The notes under the pieces are model-generated. The model was not told where the DNA came from, ran no database searches, and saw nothing but the letters and a program-made list of their open reading frames with translations. 64,000 nucleotides of DNA from Ardenticatenaceae bacterium (GTDB taxonomy: Bacteria > Chloroflexota > Anaerolineae > Promineifilales > Promineifilaceae), in NCBI GenBank assembly GCA_020634375.1, contig JACKBX010000005.1, positions 124,001-188,000 of the forward strand, read 5' to 3'. Within the stretch, counting starts at the first letter, position 1, and each line of letters starts with the position of its first letter. A program made the position numbers and the translations under genes. Positions 8,944 through 17,006 of the stretch are shown here, one piece after another.

Positions 8944-8956
8944 GATTGGTCCAATC
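8944..8956. repeat. Single GATTGGTCCAATC palindrome
   Basis: One 13-bp copy in the short gap between malG and the esterase gene, the most upstream member of this family in the operon. Confidence 0.85.
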
Positions 8957-8966
8957 TCCGAACCTG

Positions 8967-9869
8967 TTATCCTTTCACTGAACCGGCCGTTAGCCCGCCC
9001 ACAATGTACTCTTGCAGAATGATGAAAACTGTCACCTGCGGAATCGCACCCAAAACCGCGCCCGCCGCAAACGTTCCCCAATTGTTGCCATAATCGTTCA
9101 CAATAAATTGTTGCAGTCCCAGCATCAATGTGTACTTGTCTGCATCCTGAATCATCAGGCGCGGCAGCAGCCAGTCGCCAAACGTGCCAAAAAAGGTCAG
9201 AATCATAATCACCAGGATGATGGGTCGCACCAAAGGAAACAGCAGCTTCCAAAAAATCTGCCAATGCGTCGCCCCTTCCACCATCCCTGCCTCATCAATC
9301 TCGCGCGGAATCGAATCAAAAAAGCCCTTCATCAGCCAAACGTTAATGCTAATCGCCCCGCCCAGATAGAGAAAAATGAGGCCGCCCAACTGGTTCAAGC
9401 CCACAAAAGAGACATACTGCCCAATTTGTTGCAGCAGGCTAAACAGCGCAATCATCGCCAGCAATGATGGGAACACCTGCACAATTAAAATCATCAGCAG
9501 CAAATGCTCACGGCCGTGAAAGCGGAAGCGGGAAAAGCTGTACGCCGTCAACATCGTCAAAAAGCCGGACAGCACGGCCGCAATAGACGAAACCGTCGCC
9601 GAATTACGCAGCCAAAGCCAGAAATCATTCTCCACAAGGATGACGCGGAAATTTTCCATCGTTGGTTTGGCGGGCAGCAGGCGCGTTGCGCTTAACGAAC
9701 CACCGCCGTTAAATGCCGATGACAGCGTAAAGAGGATGGGTAAAAGCGTGATGGCAAGCGTCACGGCCGCAAACAAAAACTTAACCGTCAGCGTCACCCG
9801 GCGGCGGTTGCGCTTCGATTGCCAAAATTGTTGCCATGCGCCAGGCTGCGCCACATGAGAATCAGACAT
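8967..9869 (-). CDS. malG: Maltose-type ABC transporter permease MalG
   Basis: About 300 residues, six predicted membrane helices. The cytoplasmic EAA loop that docks the ATPase reads EIDEAGMVEGATHWQIF, with the conserved Gly. The C-terminus ends in YIVGGLTAGSVKG, close to the typical MalG tail. The chosen ATG (9869) overlaps the end of malF by 8 bp (ATGTCTGA), which fits a coupled operon; an earlier ATG at 9938 would overlap malF much further. It forms the channel with MalF. No ATPase gene is in the operon, so a shared MalK/MsmX-type ATPase elsewhere is implied. Confidence 0.9.
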   Translation of the reverse strand: MSDSHVAQPGAWQQFWQSKRNRRRVTLTVKFLFAAVTLAITLLPILFTLSSAFNGGGSLSATRLLPAKPTMENFRVILVENDFWLWLRNSATVSSIAAVLSGFLTMLTAYSFSRFRFHGREHLLLMILIVQVFPSLLAMIALFSLLQQIGQYVSFVGLNQLGGLIFLYLGGAISINVWLMKGFFDSIPREIDEAGMVEGATHWQIFWKLLFPLVRPIILVIMILTFFGTFGDWLLPRLMIQDADKYTLMLGLQQFIVNDYGNNWGTFAAGAVLGAIPQVTVFIILQEYIVGGLTAGSVKG

Positions 9870-11445
9870 TTTCCCCCACTCCTTCCCAAATTCGCATATA
9901 GCGGAATTGCAACAACGTAAACAGCAGCAAAATGACAAAAATAATCATCGAAATCGCCGCCGCGTAGCCAAAATCCTGCCCGCCACCGCCGCCAAAGGCC
10001 AACCGGTAGACATAGCTAATCAAGATGTCGGAATGCCCGGCGGGCGTGGCCGCGCCCGCAATGGGCGGCCCGCCATCGTTGAACAGGTAAATGGTGTTGA
10101 ATGAGTTGAAGTTGGCGATGAACGAGCCAATCAACAATGGCCCCACGCCCACCAGCAGCAGCGGCAAGGTCAAATATCGGAACTGCTGCCAGGCGTTTGC
10201 GCCGTCAATTTCGGCCGCTTCGTACATATCTTGCGGAATAGCCTGTAACGCGCCGCTGTTGATCAGCATGAAGTACGGGTAAACCAGCCACACATTGATG
10301 CCAATGAGTGCCACCTTCACCCAAAATGGATCGGAAAAGACGGGCGGCCAGCCGATGGGCTGCCCCAACATCTCGGCCAGGGTTGTGCTGACGACGCCGT
10401 TCAGGGGGTTGAGCAGCCCGCGCCAAATCAAAATGGACAGCACGCCGGGGACGGCAAAGGGAATGATGAACAGCGATTTGATGAAACGGCCGAACGGCAT
10501 ATCGCGCCCAAAGGCGATGGCGATTGCCAGGCCAAAGGAGAAGGCAACGAGGACGGTGGCTCCGGCGTAAATGAATGTCCAGATGAAGATGGGCAGCAGG
10601 GGGCCGCGAAAGGAGGGATTGTTGAGGAAGCGGTCGAAATTGCGCCAGCCCACCGGAACCTGATAGCCGGGAATCAATTCCTGACCGTCGGCGGCGACAA
10701 ACGCGCCGCGCTCGGCGTCGGCGGTGTACAGAATCTCTTTTTGCTGGTCGCGCAAGGTGTCGGTGGCCGGGTCGTAGACAAAACGAGGGGCTAACTGCGC
10801 CGCTTCGCCGGGCCGGGCGGTGATTTGCACGACGTTGGGCGCTGCGCCAAATTGCATGTCGGCTAACTCGGCGATGGCGCGTAGGGATTGGGCTTTGGTC
10901 AGGCGGCGGTAGTTGGCGACTGTTTCCGGTATGCCGTCTGCATCCAATGGGCCAATTCCTTCAACCAGCGTCCCATCGGATGTGGCAAATGTCCCTGCGT
11001 TATTTTGTGATTGGAGCCAGAGAGCGTAACGGCCGTCTTCCCCCTGAAAAACCGTGTAATCATAAACATTGGCATCATCCGGTAAATAAGTACGCGCCTC
11101 AAACACGGCGATGGACTGGGTTTTGGTGAGAATGTGCCCCGTGCCGTAGTTGGTGAAAGCGTAATAAATCGTCATCAAAATGGGGAAGATGGAGATGAGG
11201 ATCATGAAGGAAAACCCGGGCGACATCCAGCGCAGAGGATAGCCGCGCGGATGCAGCCAGATGCCATTGACGAGCAGCGCCACCGCCCCCACCATCGCCG
11301 CCAACTGCCAGACGCCATCGCCCAGCATCTGGTAGATAAACCACATGGCGAAGGCGTCGAAAATAATCAAACCAAGCAGGACAAGACCAATTCGTCCCAG
11401 CGATAACGAACCAGCGTTTTTGTGAAAAGCCTCTGTTTTTGTCAC
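9862..11445 (-). CDS. malF: Maltose-type ABC transporter permease MalF
   Basis: 527 residues. Three N-terminal helices are followed by a large extracytoplasmic loop (about residues 105-275), as in proteobacterial MalF with its P2 loop, then the permease core with the EAA motif YEAAEIDGANAWQQF (about 415-430). It begins with GTG, preceded by GGGAGG. The pairing with MalG and the extended loop points to maltose/maltodextrin rather than generic sugar uptake; the loop contacts the binding protein. GGGGGG in the last periplasmic segment is unusual but in frame. Confidence 0.88.
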   Translation of the reverse strand: MTKTEAFHKNAGSLSLGRIGLVLLGLIIFDAFAMWFIYQMLGDGVWQLAAMVGAVALLVNGIWLHPRGYPLRWMSPGFSFMILISIFPILMTIYYAFTNYGTGHILTKTQSIAVFEARTYLPDDANVYDYTVFQGEDGRYALWLQSQNNAGTFATSDGTLVEGIGPLDADGIPETVANYRRLTKAQSLRAIAELADMQFGAAPNVVQITARPGEAAQLAPRFVYDPATDTLRDQQKEILYTADAERGAFVAADGQELIPGYQVPVGWRNFDRFLNNPSFRGPLLPIFIWTFIYAGATVLVAFSFGLAIAIAFGRDMPFGRFIKSLFIIPFAVPGVLSILIWRGLLNPLNGVVSTTLAEMLGQPIGWPPVFSDPFWVKVALIGINVWLVYPYFMLINSGALQAIPQDMYEAAEIDGANAWQQFRYLTLPLLLVGVGPLLIGSFIANFNSFNTIYLFNDGGPPIAGAATPAGHSDILISYVYRLAFGGGGGQDFGYAAAISMIIFVILLLFTLLQFRYMRIWEGVGENV

Positions 11446-11465
11446 AACGCATCCTCCCAGGGAAG

Positions 11466-11547
11466 AATGAATAATGAATAATTAACAATTAATAATGAAT
11501 TGTGAATGGGCGCTCACTTCACAATTCATTATTAATTATTCATTATT
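11466..11547. repeat. Inverted word array (TGAATAATTAATAATGAATTGTGAA family)
   Basis: About 40 bp of AATGAATAATGAATAA-type words, an 11-bp loop (TGGGCGCTCAC), then the reverse complement. A very long AT-rich hairpin between malE and malF; it may reduce malFG expression relative to malE. Related arrays occur at 44262-44300 and 52507-52708. Confidence 0.85.
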
Positions 11548-11551
11548 TTCT

Positions 11552-13219
11552 TTAGAATCCGCCGCCTTCCGACATCTCAACACCCTCGCCGGAAATATCC
11601 AGCCGCCCCGTTTCGGGGTCAAAGGTGAAGGCGACGCCGGTGTCGGTGGGGACGGTGAAGACAATGTTGGAGCCATTGTGCAAACCATCGAAGCCGAAGT
11701 TGATGTCCCAGCCGCCGTTGCAGGCGACTTTCACTTCGTACTCTCCGGCAGGCACATCGAAATCGCCGCGCCACAAACCATCGTCGCCCAGCGTGAGCGC
11801 CGTCGCTTCACAGTCCGGCAGCCAATTGTCCAGACATCCCAACGCCGTCTGCACCGTTCCGGGGATGTTGACCATCTCATAATCTGTAGACGGTTCCTCG
11901 GCATTTGCGGCCGCCGCTTTGCTGGCGATGGAGAGCGTGATTTGCTGTTCAGCGGTGGGGAACGCTTTGTCGGCGGTCGTTGTTTGATGGGTGACAAAGA
12001 TGAGCGCATTGATCCACGCCTGCCAGACTGACCCCATTTCGGGGATGGAGGGCATGGGGTCGGCGTTGATTCCGGCAACGGCAAGCGCTTCGATGTCGGG
12101 GTCGTTCAAATTGTCGCGCACAGGAAGATAGGCGGGTGTGCGCGGTTCGGCATCGAAAAACGCTTGCATCACCTCTGGCGTGGCGATGAATTCGGAAAGG
12201 ACGATTTGGGCCAGCAGGGGATTCTCGCTAAAGGCGTTGATCATGAAACCCATAGAACCGAGAAACGGCCGTGCCTCCTCTGTCCCCGCCGGAATAGGAT
12301 CAATCGCATAATTGATGCCCGACTCCTGAATGCGATGCAAATTCCAGGGGCCGGTCAGCGTCATTGCCGCTTTGCCTTCCACAAACCAGTCGCTGATAAT
12401 TTGGCCGTCAATCGTTTCTGGGATTAACCCTTCGGCAAACATCGAACCGAAAAACACCGCCGCTTCGATTGTGCCAGGGCTGTCTATGCCGATGTCGCTT
12501 GGGTTGTAAGTCCCGTCCGCATTTTGGCCGAAAACATAACCGCCATAAGCGGTCATGAGGGGGTAAAAATGGTAGGCGTCGTTGCCGGGCAAGACAAAAC
12601 CGTATTGGTTCGCCTCGACATCTTCGCCATTACCGGCGGCCAATTCGCGGGAAATCGCCATGACTTCATCCCATGTGGCGGGGGCGTCAGGTACAAGGTC
12701 GGCGTTGCGGAACAGGGCGATATTTTCGGTCATGTAGGGCATTCCGTACAGTTCGCCATCGTAGGTGAACGCATTTAGCGCCACGTCGGAGAAATCGGCG
12801 ACTTTGTCGCCTAAATCAATGGGGGCGAGCAAGCCGTTGGCGACCAATTCGCCCAGCCAATCGTGTGCGCCGACAATGATGTCCGGCCCTTCGCCTGCGG
12901 GCGCGGCAACGAGAAAGTTGGTGAGTACCGCACCAAAGCCAAATTCGGCCACCTCCAGCTTAACACCGTAGTCGGATTCAAAGGGGGGCGCGGCCGTTCG
13001 GATGACTTCGGCCAGAATGGGATCGGCCCAGATGGTGAGGGTGATGGCGTCTGCGGCTGGTTCGGTAACGGCCGTTACCTCGACAGTATCAGTTGTGGTT
13101 TCGGCGGGAACGCCCGTTGCCGCCGGTTCATTAATCGTTTCTGCGCCGCCGCCACACGCTGTCAGGAGGACGGCCGTTAACAACATCACAGCGCTCAAAA
13201 ATCGAAATTTACGCATCAT
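11552..13219 (-). CDS. malE: Maltose-binding lipoprotein MalE with C-terminal X25/pullulanase-type module
   Basis: About 555 residues. An N-terminal lipoprotein signal ends in LLTAC (Cys about 21-22). Residues about 60-440 are a family 1 extracellular solute-binding domain (MTENIALFRN, TGPWNL and GSMGFMINAFS segments). The last 110 residues (from about QTALGCLDNW) resemble the X25 module found in amylopullulanases, with GEYEVKVACNGGWDINFG and TFDPETG; such modules are normally in glucan hydrolases. The fusion may help capture starch fragments at the cell surface. GAGGAA lies before the tandem ATGATG at 13219/13216; a longer frame upstream lacks a binding site. First gene of the operon. Confidence 0.88.
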   Translation of the reverse strand: MMRKFRFLSAVMLLTAVLLTACGGGAETINEPAATGVPAETTTDTVEVTAVTEPAADAITLTIWADPILAEVIRTAAPPFESDYGVKLEVAEFGFGAVLTNFLVAAPAGEGPDIIVGAHDWLGELVANGLLAPIDLGDKVADFSDVALNAFTYDGELYGMPYMTENIALFRNADLVPDAPATWDEVMAISRELAAGNGEDVEANQYGFVLPGNDAYHFYPLMTAYGGYVFGQNADGTYNPSDIGIDSPGTIEAAVFFGSMFAEGLIPETIDGQIISDWFVEGKAAMTLTGPWNLHRIQESGINYAIDPIPAGTEEARPFLGSMGFMINAFSENPLLAQIVLSEFIATPEVMQAFFDAEPRTPAYLPVRDNLNDPDIEALAVAGINADPMPSIPEMGSVWQAWINALIFVTHQTTTADKAFPTAEQQITLSIASKAAAANAEEPSTDYEMVNIPGTVQTALGCLDNWLPDCEATALTLGDDGLWRGDFDVPAGEYEVKVACNGGWDINFGFDGLHNGSNIVFTVPTDTGVAFTFDPETGRLDISGEGVEMSEGGGF

Positions 13220-13236
13220 TTTCCTCGCTTTTAATA

Positions 13237-13265
13237 GTTGCTGGCGGCTGGTAGTTTGTGCCAGT
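13237..13265 (-). promoter_or_regulatory. Stem-loop in malE leader
   Basis: Arms GGCTGGT and ACCAGCC enclose about 15 bases just upstream of the malE start. It would sit in the 5' untranslated region; function unknown. Confidence 0.4.
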
Positions 13266-13322
13266 AAACCAGCCACTATGACAAACATTGAATCTCTCAC
13301 GCACACGTTTCACAATATATTG

Positions 13323-13351
13323 TTTGATTTATCAATAGTTGATATATCAAA
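13323..13351. promoter_or_regulatory. 29-bp near-perfect palindrome, likely MarR operator
   Basis: The sequence from TTTGAT at 13323 to ATCAAA at 13351 is a dyad with very few mismatches (TTTGAT.TATCAA.A.TTGATA.ATCAAA). It lies between the divergent malE and marR genes. MarR-family dimers bind such AT-rich palindromes, so this is the natural candidate operator for the sugar operon and possibly for marR itself. Confidence 0.65.
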
Positions 13352-13398
13352 TAAATCAGAAACATTATAAATCGAGAGAATTTGGTTGTCAATAGGGT

Positions 13399-13427
13399 TT
13401 GACGCCCTGAATCCTTCGCTTTAAGAT
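13399..13427 (+). promoter_or_regulatory. Candidate sigma70 promoter for marR
   Basis: TTGACG at 13399-13404, 17-bp spacer, TAAGAT at 13422-13427, about 30 bp before the ribosome-binding site of the regulator gene. Confidence 0.55.
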
Positions 13428-13463
13428 TGGAGAGCTTGTCTATCCGATTATAAAAGAGGCGCT

Positions 13464-13913
13464 ATGGCTACTCAGATTGAAAAGAATCTCCACCATACCT
13501 TGAACGATTTATTGCTCATGCACATCGCTATTGACAAATTTGTCATGGCGCGGCACGGGTTACGCCGCGTCCGTTTTTATATTCTGCGCCACCTGTACGA
13601 AAATCCGGGCATATCCATCACCCGCCTCAGCGAATTGTCGTTCGCCGACACAGCCAGCATCTCGCGGATGATTACGGGCCTGGAGAAAAAGGGCTTGGTG
13701 CATAGGGAAACCAGCGAGGAGGATCGGCGGTTGTTTTTCCTATCGTTAACGGAAGCGGGAAAGGCAAAATATGAAGCGGCAAATGCCGATTTGCAAGCGA
13801 ATATTCACCAACGGTTTGCCCATATCGCTCCTGATATGCTGGCGGACATATTACAAAAGGCACAACTGCTGGCGGAAACAATTTCACAGCATCTTATAGA
13901 ACAACAAGAATGA
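13464..13913 (+). CDS. MarR-family transcriptional regulator
   Basis: 149 residues with the MarR winged-helix layout: dimerisation helices at both ends, recognition region ISITRLSELSFADTASISRMITGLEKKGLV (described in parts: SITRLSEL then ASISRMITGL) and wing TSEEDRRLFFLSLTEAG (about 85-101). It would bind DNA as a dimer and release it on ligand binding. It is divergent from malE with a palindrome between them, so local control of the sugar operon is likely. GAGG lies before the ATG. The ligand is unknown; control by MarR instead of LacI or MalT would be unusual for a maltodextrin operon. Confidence 0.88.
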   Translation: MATQIEKNLHHTLNDLLLMHIAIDKFVMARHGLRRVRFYILRHLYENPGISITRLSELSFADTASISRMITGLEKKGLVHRETSEEDRRLFFLSLTEAGKAKYEAANADLQANIHQRFAHIAPDMLADILQKAQLLAETISQHLIEQQE

Positions 13914-14149
13914 CAAATACGAAGCGGATACACGGATTCCCGAACGTAAGAAAAAGCGGTTTATCAGATGTTGGCAACGCGAGCGCTGCGTGATCACGCA
14001 CTTACCGGATGATGACCGAAGCAGTCCTGGGAAATATGCTATATTGTAACCAGCCGCTTGATGATTGTATGGAATAGCCATCGAAACCATCCCTGTTCAC
14101 GTGTTTTGAAACACAAATAGTCTGCTCTTCCACAAAAGGTGGGAGTTCT

Positions 14150-15222
14150 ATGGCAACCCTTTCTTTGTCTCTACTTGGCCCGTTTAAGGCTGCCTTTGAT
14201 GACCGTTCCCTCACCCACTTCCGCAGCAACCGCACCCAGGCCCTGCTCATCTATCTCACCGTTGAACGCACCTACCCCCACCCCCGCGAAGCCCTGATGG
14301 AACTGCTCTGAACGGGGTTGCCGCAGAAATCGGCGCAGGTGAATTTGCGCCAGACATTGTACCAACTGCGCCAACTGACCGCCGATGACGACACGGCCGA
14401 AACGGCCGTCCCCCTTTTCCTCGCCGACCGCCACACCGCCCAACTTCATCCTAACACGGCCGTTGAACTCGACCTGACCACCTTACTGATTTTGGCATAG
14501 CCAAAGACCTGGAAAGCGACCTGGCGCTAACAATGGACAGCGCTATGATTGGCTCACCTGCATACATCTCACCGCGGGGATGCCCCTGGCGCTGGAACTC
14601 GCCGCCGCCTGGGTCGATACATTGACCGTAGCAGAGATTGCGGCAGAACTGCAACAGGGGCTGGACTTGCTGGAAACGGAAATGCGGGGTTTGCCACAAC
14701 GACATCGCAGTATGCGTGCCGCAATCGCCTCCTCCTGGCAGAAGCTGAATGATAATGAGCAAGCGATGTTTGCTCAATTCGCTGTCTTTCGCGGCGGCTA
14801 TACGCGGGAAGCGGCACAAGCCGTTACCAGCGCATCACTGCGGCTGCTGGGCAAGCTGGTAAATAAGTCGTGGATGCAGTTTGAGGAGGGGGAACGGCCG
14901 TTACCACCTCCACGAATTAATCCGCCAATACCTCCTGGAACAACTGGTAGCCAAAGGCACAATTGAGACAGCACAAGCGGCGCACAGCGACTATTGCTGC
15001 GACCTTCTCCACCAGTTAGAACCAAAAATCAAAGGCCGGGAAATGGTGCAGGCTTTGCACCAGATCGAAACCGATCTCGAAAATGTGCGTGCCGCCTGGG
15101 ATTGGGCCGTCGCATGTGACAATATAGCGAACGTGGACAAAGCGCTCGTTAGTTTACAGAATTATGACGACATACGCGGGCGATCTGATGAAGGGGACTG
15201 ACAGCCGATGACGACACGGCCG
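14150..15222 (+). pseudogene. Decayed SARP/STAND-ATPase transcriptional regulator
   Basis: Fragments of one large regulator. 14150-14500 encodes an OmpR-like DNA-binding start of a SARP/BTAD protein (MATLSLSLLGPF, later QVNLRQTLYQLRQ) interrupted by an in-frame TGA at 14309 where the family usually has Trp. About 14580 onward matches the C-terminal part of a STAND ATPase (LALELAAAWVDTL, RSMRAAIASSWQKL, FRGGYTREAA), so the ATPase core is missing. A run of five G at 14887-14891 shifts the frame; the other frame continues as GRYHLHELIRQYLLEQL to 15201. The tail 15198-15222 repeats 14375-14399 (24 of 25 bases), suggesting recombination. ORF-calling would give several short spurious genes here. 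Confidence 0.8.
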
Positions 15223-15254
15223 TGTCCCTTTTCACTTTCCCTGATTTTCTACCC

Positions 15255-16589
15255 CTATTTACCAAACTTCTCGCGCAATAGATCGCTCAACGTAGGCTGA
15301 CCAATTTCCTGCAACTCATAACGCACCCGCTGACTGGGTAATTTTATATCCACAATCTTTGCCAGATCAATGGGCGTGGCAACAATGACCATCTCTGCTG
15401 GAGTTCGATTAATGGTTTCCTCCAGGTCAGCTATTTGTGCTTTGCCATATCCCATGGCCGGGAGTACGTTGCCAGTCGTGGGATATTTTTCATAGGTAGC
15501 GGTAATGGAACGCACAGCATAGGGGCGAGGATCAATGATTTCGGCAGCGTCAAAGTAGTTGGCAGCAACCACACCCGCACCATACGCCATTTCTCCATGC
15601 GTTAATGTAGGCCCATCCTCTACAACCAATACACGCTTACCACGAATGGCTGCCGGATCATCTACAAAAATAGGGGAGGCCGCTTTTACAATGGTGGCAT
15701 TCTTGTTAACCTGTCGAATATTTTGCTGCACGGTGATGATATTGGCTTGATCGGCCGTATCGACCTTATTAATCACCACTGCATCGGCAAGGCGTAAATT
15801 GGCTTCACCAGGATGATAACGCAGCTCGTGGCCAGGCCGGTGAGGGTCTACAACAACAATGTGCAAATCCGATTGATAAAATGGCAGATCGTTGTTTCCG
15901 CCATCCCAAATAATGATGTCCGCCTCGGCCTCGGCCTGACGCAAAATAGCTTCATAATCTACACCGGCGTAAATGACAGCCCCACGCTCAACGTAGGGTT
16001 CGTATTCTTCGCGCTCTTCAATGGTGCAATGATGCTGTTCCATATCTTCGTAGCTGGCAAAGCGCTGCACGGCCTGTGCGGCCAGATCGCCATAGGGCAT
16101 GGGATGACGAATGGCAACCACGCGCTTGTACCCTAATTCATCTTGCAAAATGCTGAGAACACGGCGGGAAGTCTGGCTTTTGCCGCATCCGGTGCGCACA
16201 GCACAAACAGAAACCAGGGGTTTGGTAGACTTGATAATCGTTTGACTGTGCCCTAACAGACGAAAACTGGCGCCAGCAGCTAACACGCGAGATGCCTGGT
16301 GCATCACATATTCGTGAGAAATGTCGGAGTAGGAAAAGACAACCTCGTCAATCTGATTTTCCTGTATGAGGGTTTCAAGCTCGGATTCGGGATAGATGGG
16401 GATGCCAGCAGGATATTGTTCACCCGCTAATGACGAGGGGTATTGTCGTCCATCAATGTTGGGAATCTGGGTCGCAGTGAAGGCAACAACCTGATACTGG
16501 GGATTGTTACGAAAATAGGTATTGAAGTTATGGAAGTCGCGTCCTGCTGCACCCATGATGATTACTTTTGGGGTCTCGTTGGAATTCAT
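15255..16589 (-). CDS. Cyclic 2,3-diphosphoglycerate synthetase-like P-loop protein
   Basis: 444 residues. An N-terminal Rossmann-like domain (IMGAAGRDFHNF, about 11-22) is followed by a P-loop AVRTGCGKSQ (about 130-139, Lys137), then DGGNNDLPF and a VINKVDTAD GTPase-like segment (about 270). This layout is that of cyclic 2,3-DPG synthetase, which makes the thermoprotectant of some methanogens; bacterial homologues are often labelled GTPase and their role is unsettled. GGAGA precedes the ATG. It is monocistronic, between the regulator pseudogene and the Xer gene. Confidence 0.72.
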   Translation of the reverse strand: MNSNETPKVIIMGAAGRDFHNFNTYFRNNPQYQVVAFTATQIPNIDGRQYPSSLAGEQYPAGIPIYPESELETLIQENQIDEVVFSYSDISHEYVMHQASRVLAAGASFRLLGHSQTIIKSTKPLVSVCAVRTGCGKSQTSRRVLSILQDELGYKRVVAIRHPMPYGDLAAQAVQRFASYEDMEQHHCTIEEREEYEPYVERGAVIYAGVDYEAILRQAEAEADIIIWDGGNNDLPFYQSDLHIVVVDPHRPGHELRYHPGEANLRLADAVVINKVDTADQANIITVQQNIRQVNKNATIVKAASPIFVDDPAAIRGKRVLVVEDGPTLTHGEMAYGAGVVAANYFDAAEIIDPRPYAVRSITATYEKYPTTGNVLPAMGYGKAQIADLEETINRTPAEMVIVATPIDLAKIVDIKLPSQRVRYELQEIGQPTLSDLLREKFGK

Positions 16590-16749
16590 TCTGTTAATTC
16601 TCCTAAAATAGTGGGTTTGTCGTGGTAAGCAACGGCCGTTAACAGCAACCGTGCCCCCAAGCCTGTTATCATATCAAAAACCCCTCAGGATACCACTTGC
16701 CCCAATAGCAGAATTCTGCAGCGCTATTATGATTATGTTGATTGATATT

Positions 16750-16777
16750 TGATATTATGAAAAGTAATGCTATAATG
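16750..16777 (+). promoter_or_regulatory. Candidate sigma70 promoter
   Basis: TTGATA at 16750-16755, 16-bp spacer, TATAAT at 16772-16777. It is 230 bp upstream of the Xer gene, which leaves a long leader. Confidence 0.6.
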
Positions 16778-16783
16778 CGTCTA

Positions 16784-16953
16784 GTTTTAACTAACATAAA
16801 GTCATGAATTAGTATTTTGTTGCACAGCTACACAATAAAACAATGGTTGTACCGTTTCAAATCTAACCATGTTACAAAGAAGCACTCTTTATTTTGCAAA
16901 CGTCGCAGTTAACCTAAACACCCCCATTAAAAATTTGTGTGCTTCTTTTTTTA
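16784..16953 (+). ncRNA. Possible short transcript/leader ending in an attenuator-like hairpin
   Basis: From the expected start of the TATAAT promoter to the T-run after the hairpin at 16877-16952 is about 170 nt with no good open reading frame. It could be a small RNA or an attenuated leader of the Xer gene. I do not recognise the family. Confidence 0.3.
16877..16952 (+). terminator. Terminator-like hairpin upstream of the Xer gene
   Basis: Perfect 9-bp arms AAGAAGCAC (16877-16885) and GTGCTTCTT (16939-16947) with a run of seven T at the end. The loop is long (53 nt), so it may fold conditionally, as in attenuators. Confidence 0.45.
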
Positions 16954-17006
16954 TGTGTGTTGAGCGTACTAACAAAACAACTTAGCCCTACCAGGAGTAA
17001 CAGGCG

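Larger units (their letters stand above)
16590..17006. other. 417-bp intergenic region between divergent genes
   Basis: Holds the leader of the minus-strand synthetase gene (with one ACGGCCGT at about 16631) and, on the + strand, a good promoter and a terminator-like hairpin described separately. No protein-coding frame is convincing here. Confidence 0.7.

Noticed and set aside
13914..14149. Possible RNA gene after the MarR gene
   Set aside because: No tRNA-like cloverleaf, promoter or terminator could be recognised.
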